The position numbers and the translations under genes are program-made. From Salarias fasciatus (Eukaryota; Chordata; Actinopteri; Blenniiformes; Blenniidae), in NCBI RefSeq assembly GCF_902148845.1, contig NC_043766.1, positions 4,608,283 to 4,672,282 of the forward strand: DNA of 64,000 nucleotides. Reading direction: 5' to 3'. Below the pieces are notes generated by a model. The model was given only the letters and a program-made list of their open reading frames with translations, was not told where the DNA came from and ran no database searches. Positions 49,701 through 60,419 of this stretch are shown here, piece by piece (within the stretch, counting starts at the first letter, position 1; every line of letters starts with the position of its first letter).

Positions 49701-52700
49701 GGAGGGATCAATGTTCGTATCTAGATTTACAAATATTTCAGAAGGAAGGGAGAGACTTCTTACTTTAGAGTCTCCAGTCCAAAGCCTGGATCCAAAAGGA
49801 AAACAAACAGCTTCCTCACTCCCACGTCGAGCAGCTCGTTGTTACTCAGGTCCAAGTATTTCAGACGGGAGGGATTCGACCGCAGAGCCGAGACCAGAAT
49901 GTCACAGCTGTGCTCCGACAGATGGCAGCCCTTCAGACTAAATGAAACAAACATACATCATTTAAATCTATGCAACTACCTGAGTCATTCTATCAACCAA
50001 AAAACTGGAAACTATGCCACAATAGAAAATAAATCCTTCTGTGCTTGAAGAAACCAAAACAAAATTCCAGTTTTAGTTTAACAGAGAAAAATACTATTAG
50101 TTTTTACACAAAATAAGTTAAATCTGCCAATGATAATGTCTTTTATATGCTGGCAAAATGTGGCCTCAGCATATTTCACAGAGTAAGAAGAACTACAGGG
50201 ACTACTCAACTATCTGTAGCACATAAAGTTTGGTTTTTTTTTCAAATGCCCTAAATAATTTGCAAAGTTGGAAGTCAGTATTAGATACAGGTGACCTTTG
50301 GGCGCTCACTCAGAAACCATCGACTCTGGAACAGTCAGTAACTATTGTGAGTGAACAGTTCATCACACAAGCTACATTTTTTTTTAAAGCTGCTTCTTAC
50401 AAAGAAGACAGTTGGTGAAAACAAAAAAAATGTGTTTCATGTTGAATGAATGCACTTTCAACATGTGTGAAGGCCTAACATAGAGCAGTGAACTTATTGT
50501 TTTAATGAATGTTGTGCCTCAAACTCTCCAGTATGCAGTCTGAACTCTCCAGGAAACCACGGAGCTGTTCCACTCCTGTATCTCCCAACGTGTTTCCACT
50601 CAGGTCAAGAGTTTTCAGGTGGGAGGGGTTGGTCCGCAGAGCTGAACCCAGAAAGCCACAACCAGCTGGTGTGATTTCACACTCGGCAAGCCTGTAATGA
50701 CAAAACAGAAATAATGTGAGGGAGATTTTAAAGAAAATTTGAATCAGCTGTAAAAGTGTGCACTGACCACAGAGCCTCCAGTTCGCAGTTGAAGTTCTCC
50801 AGGCCATTAGACAGCAGCAACGCTCCTGAAGTCTCCAGATAATTTCCGCTGAGGTCGAGCTTTCGGAGGTGAGAGGGTTCTGAGCTCAAAGCGTCAGCCA
50901 CGACACGGCAGTGTACGTCTGACAGCTCACAGCCTGAAAGTCTGTGGTGGCAAGCAGAGTAAAATCAGGTAGTTTTTTTAATTTATAGATCAGAAGTGTC
51001 AACAATCACACATCATCATTTTCCTGTTCCAACACGATTGAATCGGATGAGTGCATCAACATGAAGCTACACAGAAAGCATGATGACAAATCCAACAATT
51101 TAAAACTATTCATTGTTTTTAAATTTCAGATTTATCCAAAATGGGACATAATTTCATAAACGTGCGTTTTCTGCCCACTGAGTGTAGAAAGAACACCTAT
51201 CAAATATTAATAATACAATATTATTTTAAAGCTCCCTTGAACTGAAGTAGCAGCAGAAGACCAATAAGAGAGCACCTACCGAGCCGTCCTGCAGTTCCTC
51301 ACAGCAGGAATCAGCCTTTGTTTTCCTTCTGGAGATGTTCTGTACTTCCTGAGGTTTAACTCATCCAGAACCTCCTCTGACATCTGCAGCATGTAGGCCA
51401 GAGCTGAGCAGTGGATCGCACTGAGTTTCTTCCCCAGGCTGTTCTCCGACTTCAGGAACTGTTCGATCTCCTTGTGTATTGAGAAGTCGTTCATCTCCAG
51501 CATGCAGTGGAAGATGTTGATGCTTCTGTCAGGATTGTCATCACTGGTGTTCATTTTCCTCAAGTTCTTGAGGACTCTCTGAATGGTCTCTGGGCTGTTA
51601 TCTGCCCGATCCAGCAGACCGCCCAAGAGTCTCTGGTTGGACTCCAGAGAGAGGCCATGGAGGAAGCGGACGAAAAGATCCAGGTGGCCATTTTCAGATT
51701 GAAGAGATTTCTTTAAGGCTTTCTTCAGAAAGACGTCCAGAGACATATGGTGGAATCTGGTTTCATTTTCGTCACTGTCATCCTCCTCACTGCCATCCTC
51801 CTCACTGTCATCCTCCTCACTGTCATCCTCCTCACTGTCATCCTCCTCACTGTCATCCTCCTCACTGCCATCCTCCTCACTGCCATCCTCCTCACTGTCA
51901 TTTTCATCATCATCCTCCTCATCATCCATGAAGTCTTTCAGGACTTTGGTGTTCCTGGTGGTGTAACAGTGGAACATGTAGACTGCAGCCAGAAACTCTT
52001 GAATGCTCAGATGAGCAAAGGAATAAATGGATTTCTGGAATAACACGGACTCTCTCTTGAAGATCTGAGCACAAAGTCCAGAGGACAAAAAAGCTTCTTT
52101 CACATCAAGTCCAACCTGCTCCAAGTCTTCTTGATAGAACACGATGTTTCTTTTTTCCAGATGTTCATATGCCAGCTGCCCAAGCTTCAGAAGAACATCT
52201 TTGTCAGCCCTCAACAGCTCCTGTGGACCAACCTCGGGTCCCTGAACATACTTGAGTCTCTTCTTGTTTGTCTGAACAAGCAAAAAACCGGAATACAGGT
52301 CAGTCACGGTTTTGGGCAGCAGCTGTTCTCTCTGATCCGTACTCGACATGTCCTCCAGAACTGTAGCAGTGATCCAGCAGAAGAGTGGGATTCTACACAT
52401 CATGTGGAGGCTGCTGAATTTCTTAATGTGATGAATTATGCTGGCTGAGACCTCTTCAGGGAATCTCCTCCTGAAATAATCGTCTATCTGTGCATCAGTG
52501 AAGCCTCGCAGCTCTGTGACTCTGTCAACATATGAGGGAGGAATCAGAGTTGCTCCCATTGGTCGGGAAGTGATCCATACCAGAGCTGATGGGAGCAGAT
52601 TCCCCCTGATGAGGTTTGTCAGCAGCACGCTGATTGACAGCTTCTGTGTGATATCAGTCACTACCTCAAAACTGTCAAAGTCCAGTGAAAGTCTGCTTTC

Positions 52701-54609
52701 ATCCAGGCCGTCAAAGATGAACAAAAGCTTACAGTGAGACAGACTGGCTGCTGTGATCTTCTGCAGTGCGGGATGGAAAGCACCAAGCAGTGTGAGAAGA
52801 CTGTACTGCTCATGTTGGATCAGGTTGAGCTCCCGAAATGGAAACAGAATCACCAAGTCGATATCTTGGTTCGTCAAACCTTTTGCCCAGTCAGAGATGA
52901 ACTTCTGCACCAAGAACGTCTTTCCGATGCCGGCAATGCCAGTCGTGAGAACCAACTCGATGGGTTGGTTGTGTGAGGCTTTAAAGATGTCAGAGTGCTT
53001 CAGTGGAGCCTCATTGAATTTCCTCATCATAGAAGCTGTTTGAAGCTGCCTGACTTCATGGTGGGTATGAACATCTTCTCTTGGTCCATCGATGATATAG
53101 AGTTCGGTGTAGATCCTGTCAAAGAGGGTTCTACTCCTTTCGTCTGTTCCTTCAGTTACACAGCTATATTTTTGCTTCAGACTGTTCTTGTGTTCATCTA
53201 AGACACTCAGCTGGCCACGATCACCTGGAAGACAAAAAAATATAGAAAAGTTAACCACCTTTTAATAAACTGGCATATTGGCTTTCATTATCCAAATATG
53301 CAGATAGTAATGAAACAGAAGGATGAGAACAGAGTCAGAACTGTAAACATCAGAGAAACATACCAGATTCTGTTCGGGGTTTCTTTCCACACGCAGGACA
53401 GGAGAGGTGTCCTGCTGAATCAGCCTCATGTCGATGTGAGGTGATGCACTCTCTGCAGAACCAGTGTCCACAGCCAGCAGAGACCGGGTTCCTCAGGACG
53501 CCCTGACACAAAGTACAGCCCGGCAGAGGCGTCTCCGCGGAAACATGACTCCTCTTCTCTCTGACATGATGAGAACATTTCTTTTTCAATCAAACATTTC
53601 AGCTGGAGTCAGTAAGGTGCCAACATTTTGCATCCCATTGCTTTCAGAACAGTTAACACTCTGAATGTTTTACAAGAAGACCCCTTATAAATACATAGAT
53701 CAGAAGACGTAGCACCAAAATGATAATCACCATAATAGGTTTTTGGGGAAATTGTGTCAAATAAAGGGCTCTTAATGAAAACCTGATGCTATGCTGATGC
53801 TGTGTTGTTTTTTCTTTTACTGATGTGTCCATATGTTGTCCTGATATCTCATACATGCTGTCTTAAGCTTCTGATTCATCAATAAATTGCTCCCTGGGGA
53901 CAAATAAAGTGTCTTTACTAGACTTCAAAGGCTTGAAAGTTTCACCAAGCAAATACACTCTATTCTGACCTTGTCCAGCATGCTTAGACAAGATGCATTG
54001 CTTGTATATTTTCCTAATTATATACTTCATAATTTGTGAGTAAATGATCACGTTAACAACAATCACACAACCTTTCCTCAGTTTATCAGATTTTGCAGGT
54101 TGAAAATGGGGATTTAGCTTTCAAAAACCAACTACAAAAGTAAAACGATCATACTTTGTGTTTGTTGTCTTCTTTAGGTGCGGTGAGTGGCTTTCTTTAT
54201 ATGATCACCTGCTTTTCACCGTCATAGGCCTACAGGAAACCTTGAGACTATTTGAACTGTAGCCAGGGAGCAACAATTAACAGTTCAAGAGACATAATAA
54301 CACAATGAAACATTAATGTTGGATTTGCTTTTCAAAGACCAACATCCCTCTTCCTCTTCCATATCTCTTAAATTTAGAACACAAGACTTTTGAGTGCAAC
54401 ATTACTATTTAAAGTATTGATCTTGTGTATAAACATATATAACGTAAAACAAACCACACCGAACACCATCCATGTTGTGAGCCAGTGTCTTACGTGAAGC
54501 CCGAGCGGACAGGTTCCTGACCAAAGCCTGGAGGCTGGTCTATGGACTTCTCACACGCGCTACTGGATGCTGAGCACTCATCAATACCAAACTCCTCTGG
54601 GTCACTCAT
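43792..54609 (-). CDS. nlrp1: NLRP1-like inflammasome receptor (RING-FISNA-NACHT-LRR-FIIND-CARD)
   Basis: Seventeen coding exons on the minus strand: 54609-54494, 53560-53364, 53224-51280, 50941-50768, 50691-50518, 49937-49764, 49670-49497, 49387-49229, 48837-48676, 48430-48378, 47891-47767, 47498-47452, 46873-46656, 45844-45576, 45003-44890, 44495-44357 and 44090-43792. All phases agree; total 1512 residues (human NLRP1 1473). Domains: C3HC4 RING about 54-101; FISNA then NACHT with Walker A GIAGIGKT near 200 and Walker [12 protein letters not shown]; five LRR exons, about 753-1038, four of exactly 174 bp; FIIND ZU5 ([16 protein letters not shown]) and UPA about 1155-1413; C-terminal CARD about 1414-1512. 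NLRP1-type proteins cleave themselves in FIIND and release UPA-CARD to recruit ASC/caspase-1. Odd points: the RING in place of a pyrin domain, an acidic repeat insert, and one GC splice donor. Exons 9-11 form a linker I do not recognise. The symbol is by architecture, not proven orthology. Confidence 0.88.
45085..45537 (+). repeat. Dispersed teleost repeat in nlrp1-like intron (plus orientation)
   Basis: The best-preserved part is 45380-45537: TCTGCAAAGGTTTCTTCCTG, then AATTGTTGGGTTTTTCTCAG, TAAAAGTGCGTTGAGATGAC and GCTATATAAATTAAATG. This end is typical of a very common fish repeat. The same order occurs reversed at 54697-54870. The 5' edge near 45085 is a guess. Confidence 0.6.
51781..51900 (-). 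repeat. Coding minisatellite, 8 x 15 bp, acidic repeats in nlrp1-like protein
   Basis: Eight tandem 15-bp units, TCCTCCTCACTGYCA on the plus strand, differ only at one C/T position. Each encodes D or G followed by S-E-E-D on the minus strand. An acidic DEEDDDEND-type stretch precedes the run and DENE follows it. All units are in frame, so length changes would alter the protein by five residues without breaking it. Each S-E-E-D fits the CK2 consensus S-x-x-D/E. Confidence 0.95.
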
Positions 54610-54696
54610 CTTCTGGTCCTTTTTCTGGAAGATAAGTCACATATAACTTTATAATCAACATAAAGCTGTCTTCCTAACACAACCAGGTTTTCATTA

Positions 54697-54886
54697 ACAT
54701 TTAGCTTTATTTACATAGCGCCAAATGACAGGCACTTCGAAGCACTTTTACAGAGAAAACCCCAACAATTTCACATGAGAGGGCATAAAAGGCTGGAAGA
54801 AGCCTCTGCAGAAGCCAGGCTCAGAGGAGGTGAGGGGGGAGAAGAGGAAGGAACAGGACAGCCAGGCTGCAACTGGCCATCAAGGG

Positions 54887-54890
<4 letters not shown>
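54697..54890 (-). repeat. Dispersed teleost repeat in nlrp1-like 5' UTR intron (minus orientation)
   Basis: Reversed, it reads GCCTGGCTTCTGCAGAGGCT, TTCTTCCAG, AATTGTTGGGGTTTTCTCTG, TAAAAGTGCTTCGAAGTG and GGCGCTATGTAAATAAA. These are the same segments, in the same order, as the copy at 45380-45537. Confidence 0.6.
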
Positions 54891-54891
<1 letters not shown>

Positions 54892-54964
<73 letters not shown>

Positions 54965-55033
54965 ATATATATACATATACATATACATATATCATTATTA
55001 TATATCATTATTATTATTATATATTATAATATA
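54892..55033. repeat. (TA)n microsatellite with TATATAC variants
   Basis: An alternating TA tract of about 60 bp is followed by TATACA interruptions and then an ATT-rich tail. It abuts the dispersed repeat at 54697-54890 and lies in the 5' UTR intron of the nlrp1-like gene. Confidence 0.9.
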
Positions 55034-55315
55034 TATTATAAAAAAGCAAACTGTATTTAAAATATAAGTAGTTGTGCTTTGTTCGTCCATATCCAATAAT
55101 GGATGGTTTCGATCTGTTTCTAGAAAAGACCGAACAGATCTGAAGCCATGAAAGACTCGACTCGACATCTCCGAAGTAGAGTCTGATCTAAGTTCACGAG
55201 GCGACATCCAACACCCGCTAAAGTGCTTTTTCTTTCTACAAGATGATGCTGTTTAAGTTGATCCTGTAATAACTATTCTGATAGTAAGCATATCTTTGGG
55301 ACTAGGAGGATTTAC

Positions 55316-55430
55316 CTTTCTCGGTGTCTCTGAGTTTTTCGTATTTCCCGCTGCGGGGTAATGTCGGACTTAAGGTCGGACTCCAGAACTGTCGCAGATG
55401 AAAAATAAAAAAATGGTGTGTTTGCACATA
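55316..55430 (-). other. Putative non-coding first exon of nlrp1-like gene
   Basis: On the minus strand GAGAAAG is followed by GTAAAT, a good donor at 55315-55314. The start-codon exon has its own acceptor CTTCCAG before 54624 and only 15 bases of 5' UTR, so an upstream exon is needed. The surrounding 55.3-55.7 kb is CpG-richer. The 5' edge is not defined. Confidence 0.45.
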
Positions 55431-56289
55431 TCACGGCTTATGCCGGAGGCTTCAGGGGTGGGCGGGAACTCAGTTTTCTATTAAAGCAGAGGCTAATAGC
55501 AGCCAGATTGCGGTCCAGATCCGGGACCAGACCTCCATACGAATCCGGAACTACAGCCGAAACAATGAAATATAATATTAAAGAAAAAAATATCCTATTC
55601 TCCACAGCAGCGCTTCGGGGGCCGGGAAAACATTCACACCACTGTGACGAAAACACCTCACGTGATGTCAATCGGCCAATCAAATCCGAGCATTTCATTA
55701 CTCTCAGGTGAGATGAGACGTGTATGTAAAAGAAAAAATTAACACGGAGCAGGAAATAGCCTGAGAAGAACAGGGAACAAATTCATTACTGTGGGATGGA
55801 CTGACTCATAATTATTCATACAGAACCTTATGTTCAGAAAATGTGGTGCTTTTTAATTCAGAGTCCAAACAGAAAACACAACATTTACCTTTCATATATA
55901 AAGTGGTGTCCCAGAAAACAGTAGTGTCAGAGCCCAGTGCGATAGATCCGCCTGGAGCCACTCATCTGGCTCATTATGGGAGACCTGCAGGGAGGCTCTG
56001 ACAGGAACAGATGCAGGGACTGAACCACGCGTTTTATTCTGTTTGCCAAGCTGACTGGAAACTTAAGTTCTTGCTTTGGACTGCTGCATACCATTTTCAT
56101 GTTGTATTTACTTAATGTCGCTCCCCCCTTTTTTTTAAGGCAGCCATATTATTAGGAGCATTCTAAATGGTGGCATTCATGCTCATATATGTTCAGTCCT
56201 GTGTGAGATGGTACTTAATTTCTTTTTAGATTATTACACTTCTATTGACAGGTATCAACTAAGGCCATTACATCCAGTTTTCTTTCATT

Positions 56290-56290
<1 letters not shown>

Positions 56291-56371
<81 letters not shown>

Positions 56372-56374
56372 ATC

Positions 56375-56436
<62 letters not shown>
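56291..56436. repeat. Compound (CT)n-(GT)n microsatellite
   Basis: About 80 bp of CT repeats, eight bases of spacer, then about 58 bp of GT repeats. The GT tract runs directly into the inverted-repeat element starting at 56437. Confidence 0.95.
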
Positions 56437-56437
<1 letters not shown>

Positions 56438-56710
56438 CTCGTATTTCTATCCTTGTCGGGGCCAAATGTCCCCACAAGGATAGCAAAACGTGGAACGACG
56501 TGCCTTGTGGGGACCTTTTTCCGGTCCTAAGTAGGAGAAACAGTGTTTTCTTGACCATGTTGTTGTTACTGAATAAAGTAAAAGTGCAAAAACATTTCTT
56601 TAGGGTTAGGCTTTGTTGTGGTGTGGGTTAGGGTTAGGGTAAGGGTCAGGGTTAGGGGCTAGACATGAATGGGAGTCAATGGACGGTCCCCACGAGGATA
56701 GAAATACGAG

Positions 56711-56711
<1 letters not shown>
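56437..56711. mobile_element. 275-bp inverted-repeat element inserted in a TG microsatellite
   Basis: The left end is TCTCGTATTTCTATCC-TTGTCGGGGCC. The right end, reversed, is TCTCGTATTTCTATCC-TCGTGGGGACC, so the ends agree at 23 of 27 bases and the outer 16 are identical. GT repeats flank both ends. The inner part repeats parts of the end motif in inverted form near 56470-56515, so the ends could fold into hairpins. A run of TTAGGG-like units lies at about 56600-56657. There is no open frame of note. It is a non-autonomous element of a type common in fish; the superfamily is not assigned. Confidence 0.7.

Positions 56712-56745
<34 letters not shown>
56712..56745. repeat. (GT)n microsatellite, right flank of inverted-repeat element
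   Basis: A GT tract of about 34 bp continues the repeat found left of the element at 56437-56711. Confidence 0.9.
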
Positions 56746-56749
<4 letters not shown>

Positions 56750-56750
<1 letters not shown>

Positions 56751-57600
56751 AGTTGTAAAAACGGAACGTGTCATTTGAGTGCAAATAAACCTGATCTTGA
56801 ATTCAAAAAATATGTTTGAAAACTGTATTTGTAAACTCTCTCTGTAATGTGCTCCAAGAGAAAACCTTTGCAGTTTTTGTTATTAGCAATTATCTACAAA
56901 CTCGTTCATTTCAGAGTCTGCTGGAAAAAAGCTACTTAATAGCAAAAATAATAATATATTTACAATTAAAAGCAATTAAAAATACATTTTGATTTGATCA
57001 TTTGATATCTTCGATCAAATTCAGGCAACAGAACGATTTAAAAAATGTATTGAGAAAATTCATAGTAACGCTAATTTTCAGGCCTTATCTATTAAATATG
57101 TTTTATTACAAATCAAAGCAGAAAGTTGTGCAATGATCATTTTACAATTTACGACGTGCAGTTCTTGTCGTTACACCACAGGTTAGATCAGTCAACCAAC
57201 ACATACACAAAAAAAGGCTTTTCCAGCCAGTATCCTTTTAGTTTATTCAATGGTTCATTTAAAGAAGAAAACAAAAAGAAATACAAATATCTTTGTGTCA
57301 TGTATTACGTGAGAACTGAAGTTATAGAGCGAACAAACACTTTTGATGCAATTTTTTATTCATATAACATTTTTTAAGAGCGTAATTTTAAAAAAAAAGG
57401 TTATTGAAATGTGTGGAGAAGAGAAACTTGTGTTAAAAGTGCAACATTTTTGTGCAAAAGGTAATCAGATTTTGTATTATCAATCTTAAAAAGTAAGTCC
57501 AAAACATTATAAGGCTGTGTGCTGGCTCAGAAGTTGCCCAGACCCACAGCTGGGTGTTTTTTTTTTTTGTTTTTTTTTTTATGTATTGTTGGGTGGCATC
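56750..57600. other. Intergenic, nothing recognised
   Basis: AT-rich sequence with no convincing coding frame, repeat or RNA gene. From about 57.6 kb the composition rises towards the icoslg-like promoter region, where I see no TATA box. Confidence 0.5.
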
Positions 57601-57882
57601 ACTGCGCTTCCTCACCTGGGCTTGTGGGTGTGTGCGACCTGGAAAGAAGTCAGACAGGTCGGACGGATCTCCGCACAATCAAGGCTCCTAACCGGATCTG
57701 CGCTCACAGACATCGCCTTCCTCTGGATTTAACTCTTATCTCTAGTGGGAACCGGTGGTTTTCCGGGATATAAAGTGCAGGTATGGTGCGCCGAACCGCG
57801 GCATGAAAGGTAATGAAGTTCAGACCGGGGAAAGGTGCGCTGTGTGTGACTCGGAAATAGCGGAGGACGAGGAAGTGAAGTC

Positions 57883-60159
57883 ATGGACGGATCGTGGACT
57901 TCTAAGTTACAGACTCGAAGCTTTTTAACCTTCTTAATTGCGCGGAATTGCGCGAAGCCGCTGGCTCTGTGGCGCACCGGACTGCTGCTCGGCTCCCTGT
58001 GTCTGTGCGCCTCTGCGGGTAAGGCGACTGTTGATGCAGATGACACACCGGGAAAAGTATTTACCATCGGCTTACATGTGTGTGCATGCCTGTCTCCCAT
58101 GTACAGAGGAGGACTGTGTTCTTGGCATCGTGGGTCGGCCTGTGGCGCTGCCCTGCTTTTACCCCGAGCTCCTCAAGTCTGAGAACGTTTCCATTGAGTG
58201 GCGGAGGGACGGTGAAGTGGTGCTCAGGTCAGTGTGGCAAGGTGACAAGCACGAGCAGATGTGGGGATTCTCTGTGGCCACACTGGCTCATGATGCTGCC
58301 AGCACAGGAAACTTCTCTTTGGAGCTGCCCAAGGTGGACCCCCAGGAGGACAGGACCAATTACAGTCTTTTCATCATTTCAGAGGAGAGTCAGAGTGCAC
58401 CTCTGTGCACCGTGTGCCTCCGGATCGCAGGTCAGTCCCAGTGCAGTGGCAACAAATCAAGTCAGTGCATAGAGCCTCTAACAGTTGTCTTCTTATTGCT
58501 TGTTTGCAGCTAGTTTTAGTTTTCCACAGCTGAAGAGAACAGATGGAGAGGCGGGCGATAAGACGGCCTTCCTGTGTCAGTCCAGTGGTGGATATCCCAA
58601 ACCAACAGTTTCCTGGCTCATCAACAACACCGAGGAGCCTCCTGAAGGTGCGGTGAGGACCCTGGCGGTGACGCTCGACTCCCTCCTCTATAACATCACC
58701 AGCTACCTGATGGTCAACATCTCCAAAGACGCCAGCGTGTCCTGCATCATTAAGAACCCGTTTATGAACGAAACCTTGATGTCCACAAGCTGTGAGTCTG
58801 GTTTTTCCTGCCTGGTCAGACCCTTAAAGGCCCCAGCACGTCTCTCATCTCTCCTCTTCTTCTTCAGATGGAGTGAATTATGGACCCACTGTCAGTCGAG
58901 CGTCCGAGGCCATGTGGATGTTCAGCACGGGACTCTGCGTCGTCGTTGGGGCCATGGTGATTGCTGGGGTGGCCTATCAGATCCACCTGGACAGAATAAG
59001 TAAGAGGAAGAAAAAGGAGTTCCAGGCAACGCAGAGAGGTGAGCAGATCACAGCCTCACCACCCGGCACGTGTCTGCATCTGTTCCTGTTCATGAAAATA
59101 GGGAATATCTTCAAATTTAATGCCACGAATAGTTTATGTATCACGGCTGATTTCACACAGGTTTCCACTTCATTAGAGCACGTACACACAATCACACCTA
59201 CAGGCAATTCAGTTACCATTCAACAAAACAAACAAACATTCATGTACAGAACCAAGCACACCAAACAGAGATGCACTTCAACTGTTGGAGGAAGCTTCAT
59301 TGTCTGTTTATAAGTGGTTTAAACAACCAAAGCTGCACCTTGCCCAAAAATTAAAAATAAAAGATTTAAAACAAAACATTTAAGCCTCTAAAAATGCAAA
59401 GAAAAATTAAAACTGATTAAAAAAAAAAAAAGCTTTAAGAACTGAAACAGTCAAGGCAACTGATTAACCTTAAATAGGTTAACCTACATAGGAATAACAA
59501 ATAGAAAACAGGAGAAGCCTAGTATTTACTATTATTTAAGCAGTGGTAATCAAGATTTTAATACTTTACTCTCTCTACATGTGTTTCCATGTCAGTGTGG
59601 ATCAGCAAACCTTTTTTTAAGTTTCTCTTGTGGTTTAAAAAGCTTGCAGTGTATTGACACGTAATCTGGAACAGTGGAGCCCCAAATAATACACACATAA
59701 TGACCAATTCATGATTCAGCATGAATATGAATAAAATCATATCTGTTATGATTATTAAATATTATATTATGTTTTCTGTAACTTTAGGGTAATCAGTGCA
59801 TTGCAGGTTACCTGAATAAGAGGAACTCAGAGTTGCATTTACAGCTGAGCATACAGAGAAGGAACAGTGTTTACTTTACATTAAATTAAGAACTTCTGGT
59901 AATTCATGGATCAGTGAGCAACGGTTTCTCATGTGACTGCAGTTTTGCTCGACGAAGCTTCCTACTACTCCTGTCTCTCTCCGATGTGAATCTGAAACTC
60001 ATTTATTCTGCTCCTCTTCAACCTCTTTAAGTGTATTTCTCCATGACTTTTACTGAAAACAACCGTTTGTTGCCGTCAGGGTACAAGCGACGGCGGCGAC
60101 AGCACTACAAGGAAGAAACGGAGGTGATGAAGCCGGCGTCGAAGGAGACAAACGTCTAA
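57883..60159 (+). CDS. icoslg: B7-family costimulatory ligand, ICOSLG-like
   Basis: Five exons, 57883-58018, 58107-58430, 58510-58791, 58868-59038 and 60080-60159, encode 330 residues. A leader with hydrophobic core TGLLLGSLCLCASA is followed by an Ig-V domain (cysteines in VALPCFYP and in LCTVC) and an Ig-C domain (TAFLCQSSGGYPKPTVSW to VSCIIKN). Seven N-glycosylation sequons are visible. One transmembrane helix, STGLCVVVGAMVIAGVAY, precedes a basic stop-transfer and a short tail. In the family, such ligands on antigen-presenting cells engage ICOS or CD28-type receptors on T cells. The Ig-C segment PTVSWLINNTEEP is closest to human ICOSLG (PNVYWINKTDNS). A CD80/86-type ligand is the alternative, and would fit nit2 as neighbour, since human NIT2, CD80 and CD86 are all on 3q. 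The tail ends ETNV, a class I PDZ-type end. Confidence 0.78.
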
Positions 60160-60350
60160 TAATCTCCCACCGTATTAAAAACCCATTAAAGTCATGGTTG
60201 TTTTAAGCTGTGAAGCAACCAAAGCACTGAAGTGTAAATATGTGTGTGTTGTCAAATGATGGGCTGTCTGTGTGGATGTTTGCATATTTCAGGGACGTTT
60301 CATGTTCATTAGTCATTTTTTTTCCGTTTCCTGTTGTGTCTCAGGTTTTC

Positions 60351-60356
60351 AATAAA
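60351..60356 (+). terminator. icoslg-like poly(A) signal (candidate)
   Basis: AATAAA about 190 bp after the stop codon, preceded by a T-rich stretch. A further AATAAA near 60900 could serve a longer form. Confidence 0.55.
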
Positions 60357-60419
60357 AAAAACCTCCCACACCTAAACCCATACTTTAATTTCACCTCACA
60401 GATGAGTTGAAGACAATTC

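Noticed and set aside
51747-52043. Plus-strand frame rich in ILLTV repeats, looking like membrane segments
   Set aside because: It is the opposite-strand reading of the acidic minisatellite in the nlrp1-like NACHT exon.
56242-56558. Frames of Thr-His and Arg-Glu repeats
   Set aside because: They are translations of the CT and GT microsatellites and carry no gene signal.
56600-56657. Interstitial telomere from a chromosome fusion
   Set aside because: The TTAGGG-like units are few and degenerate, and sit inside a short inverted-repeat element that explains them.
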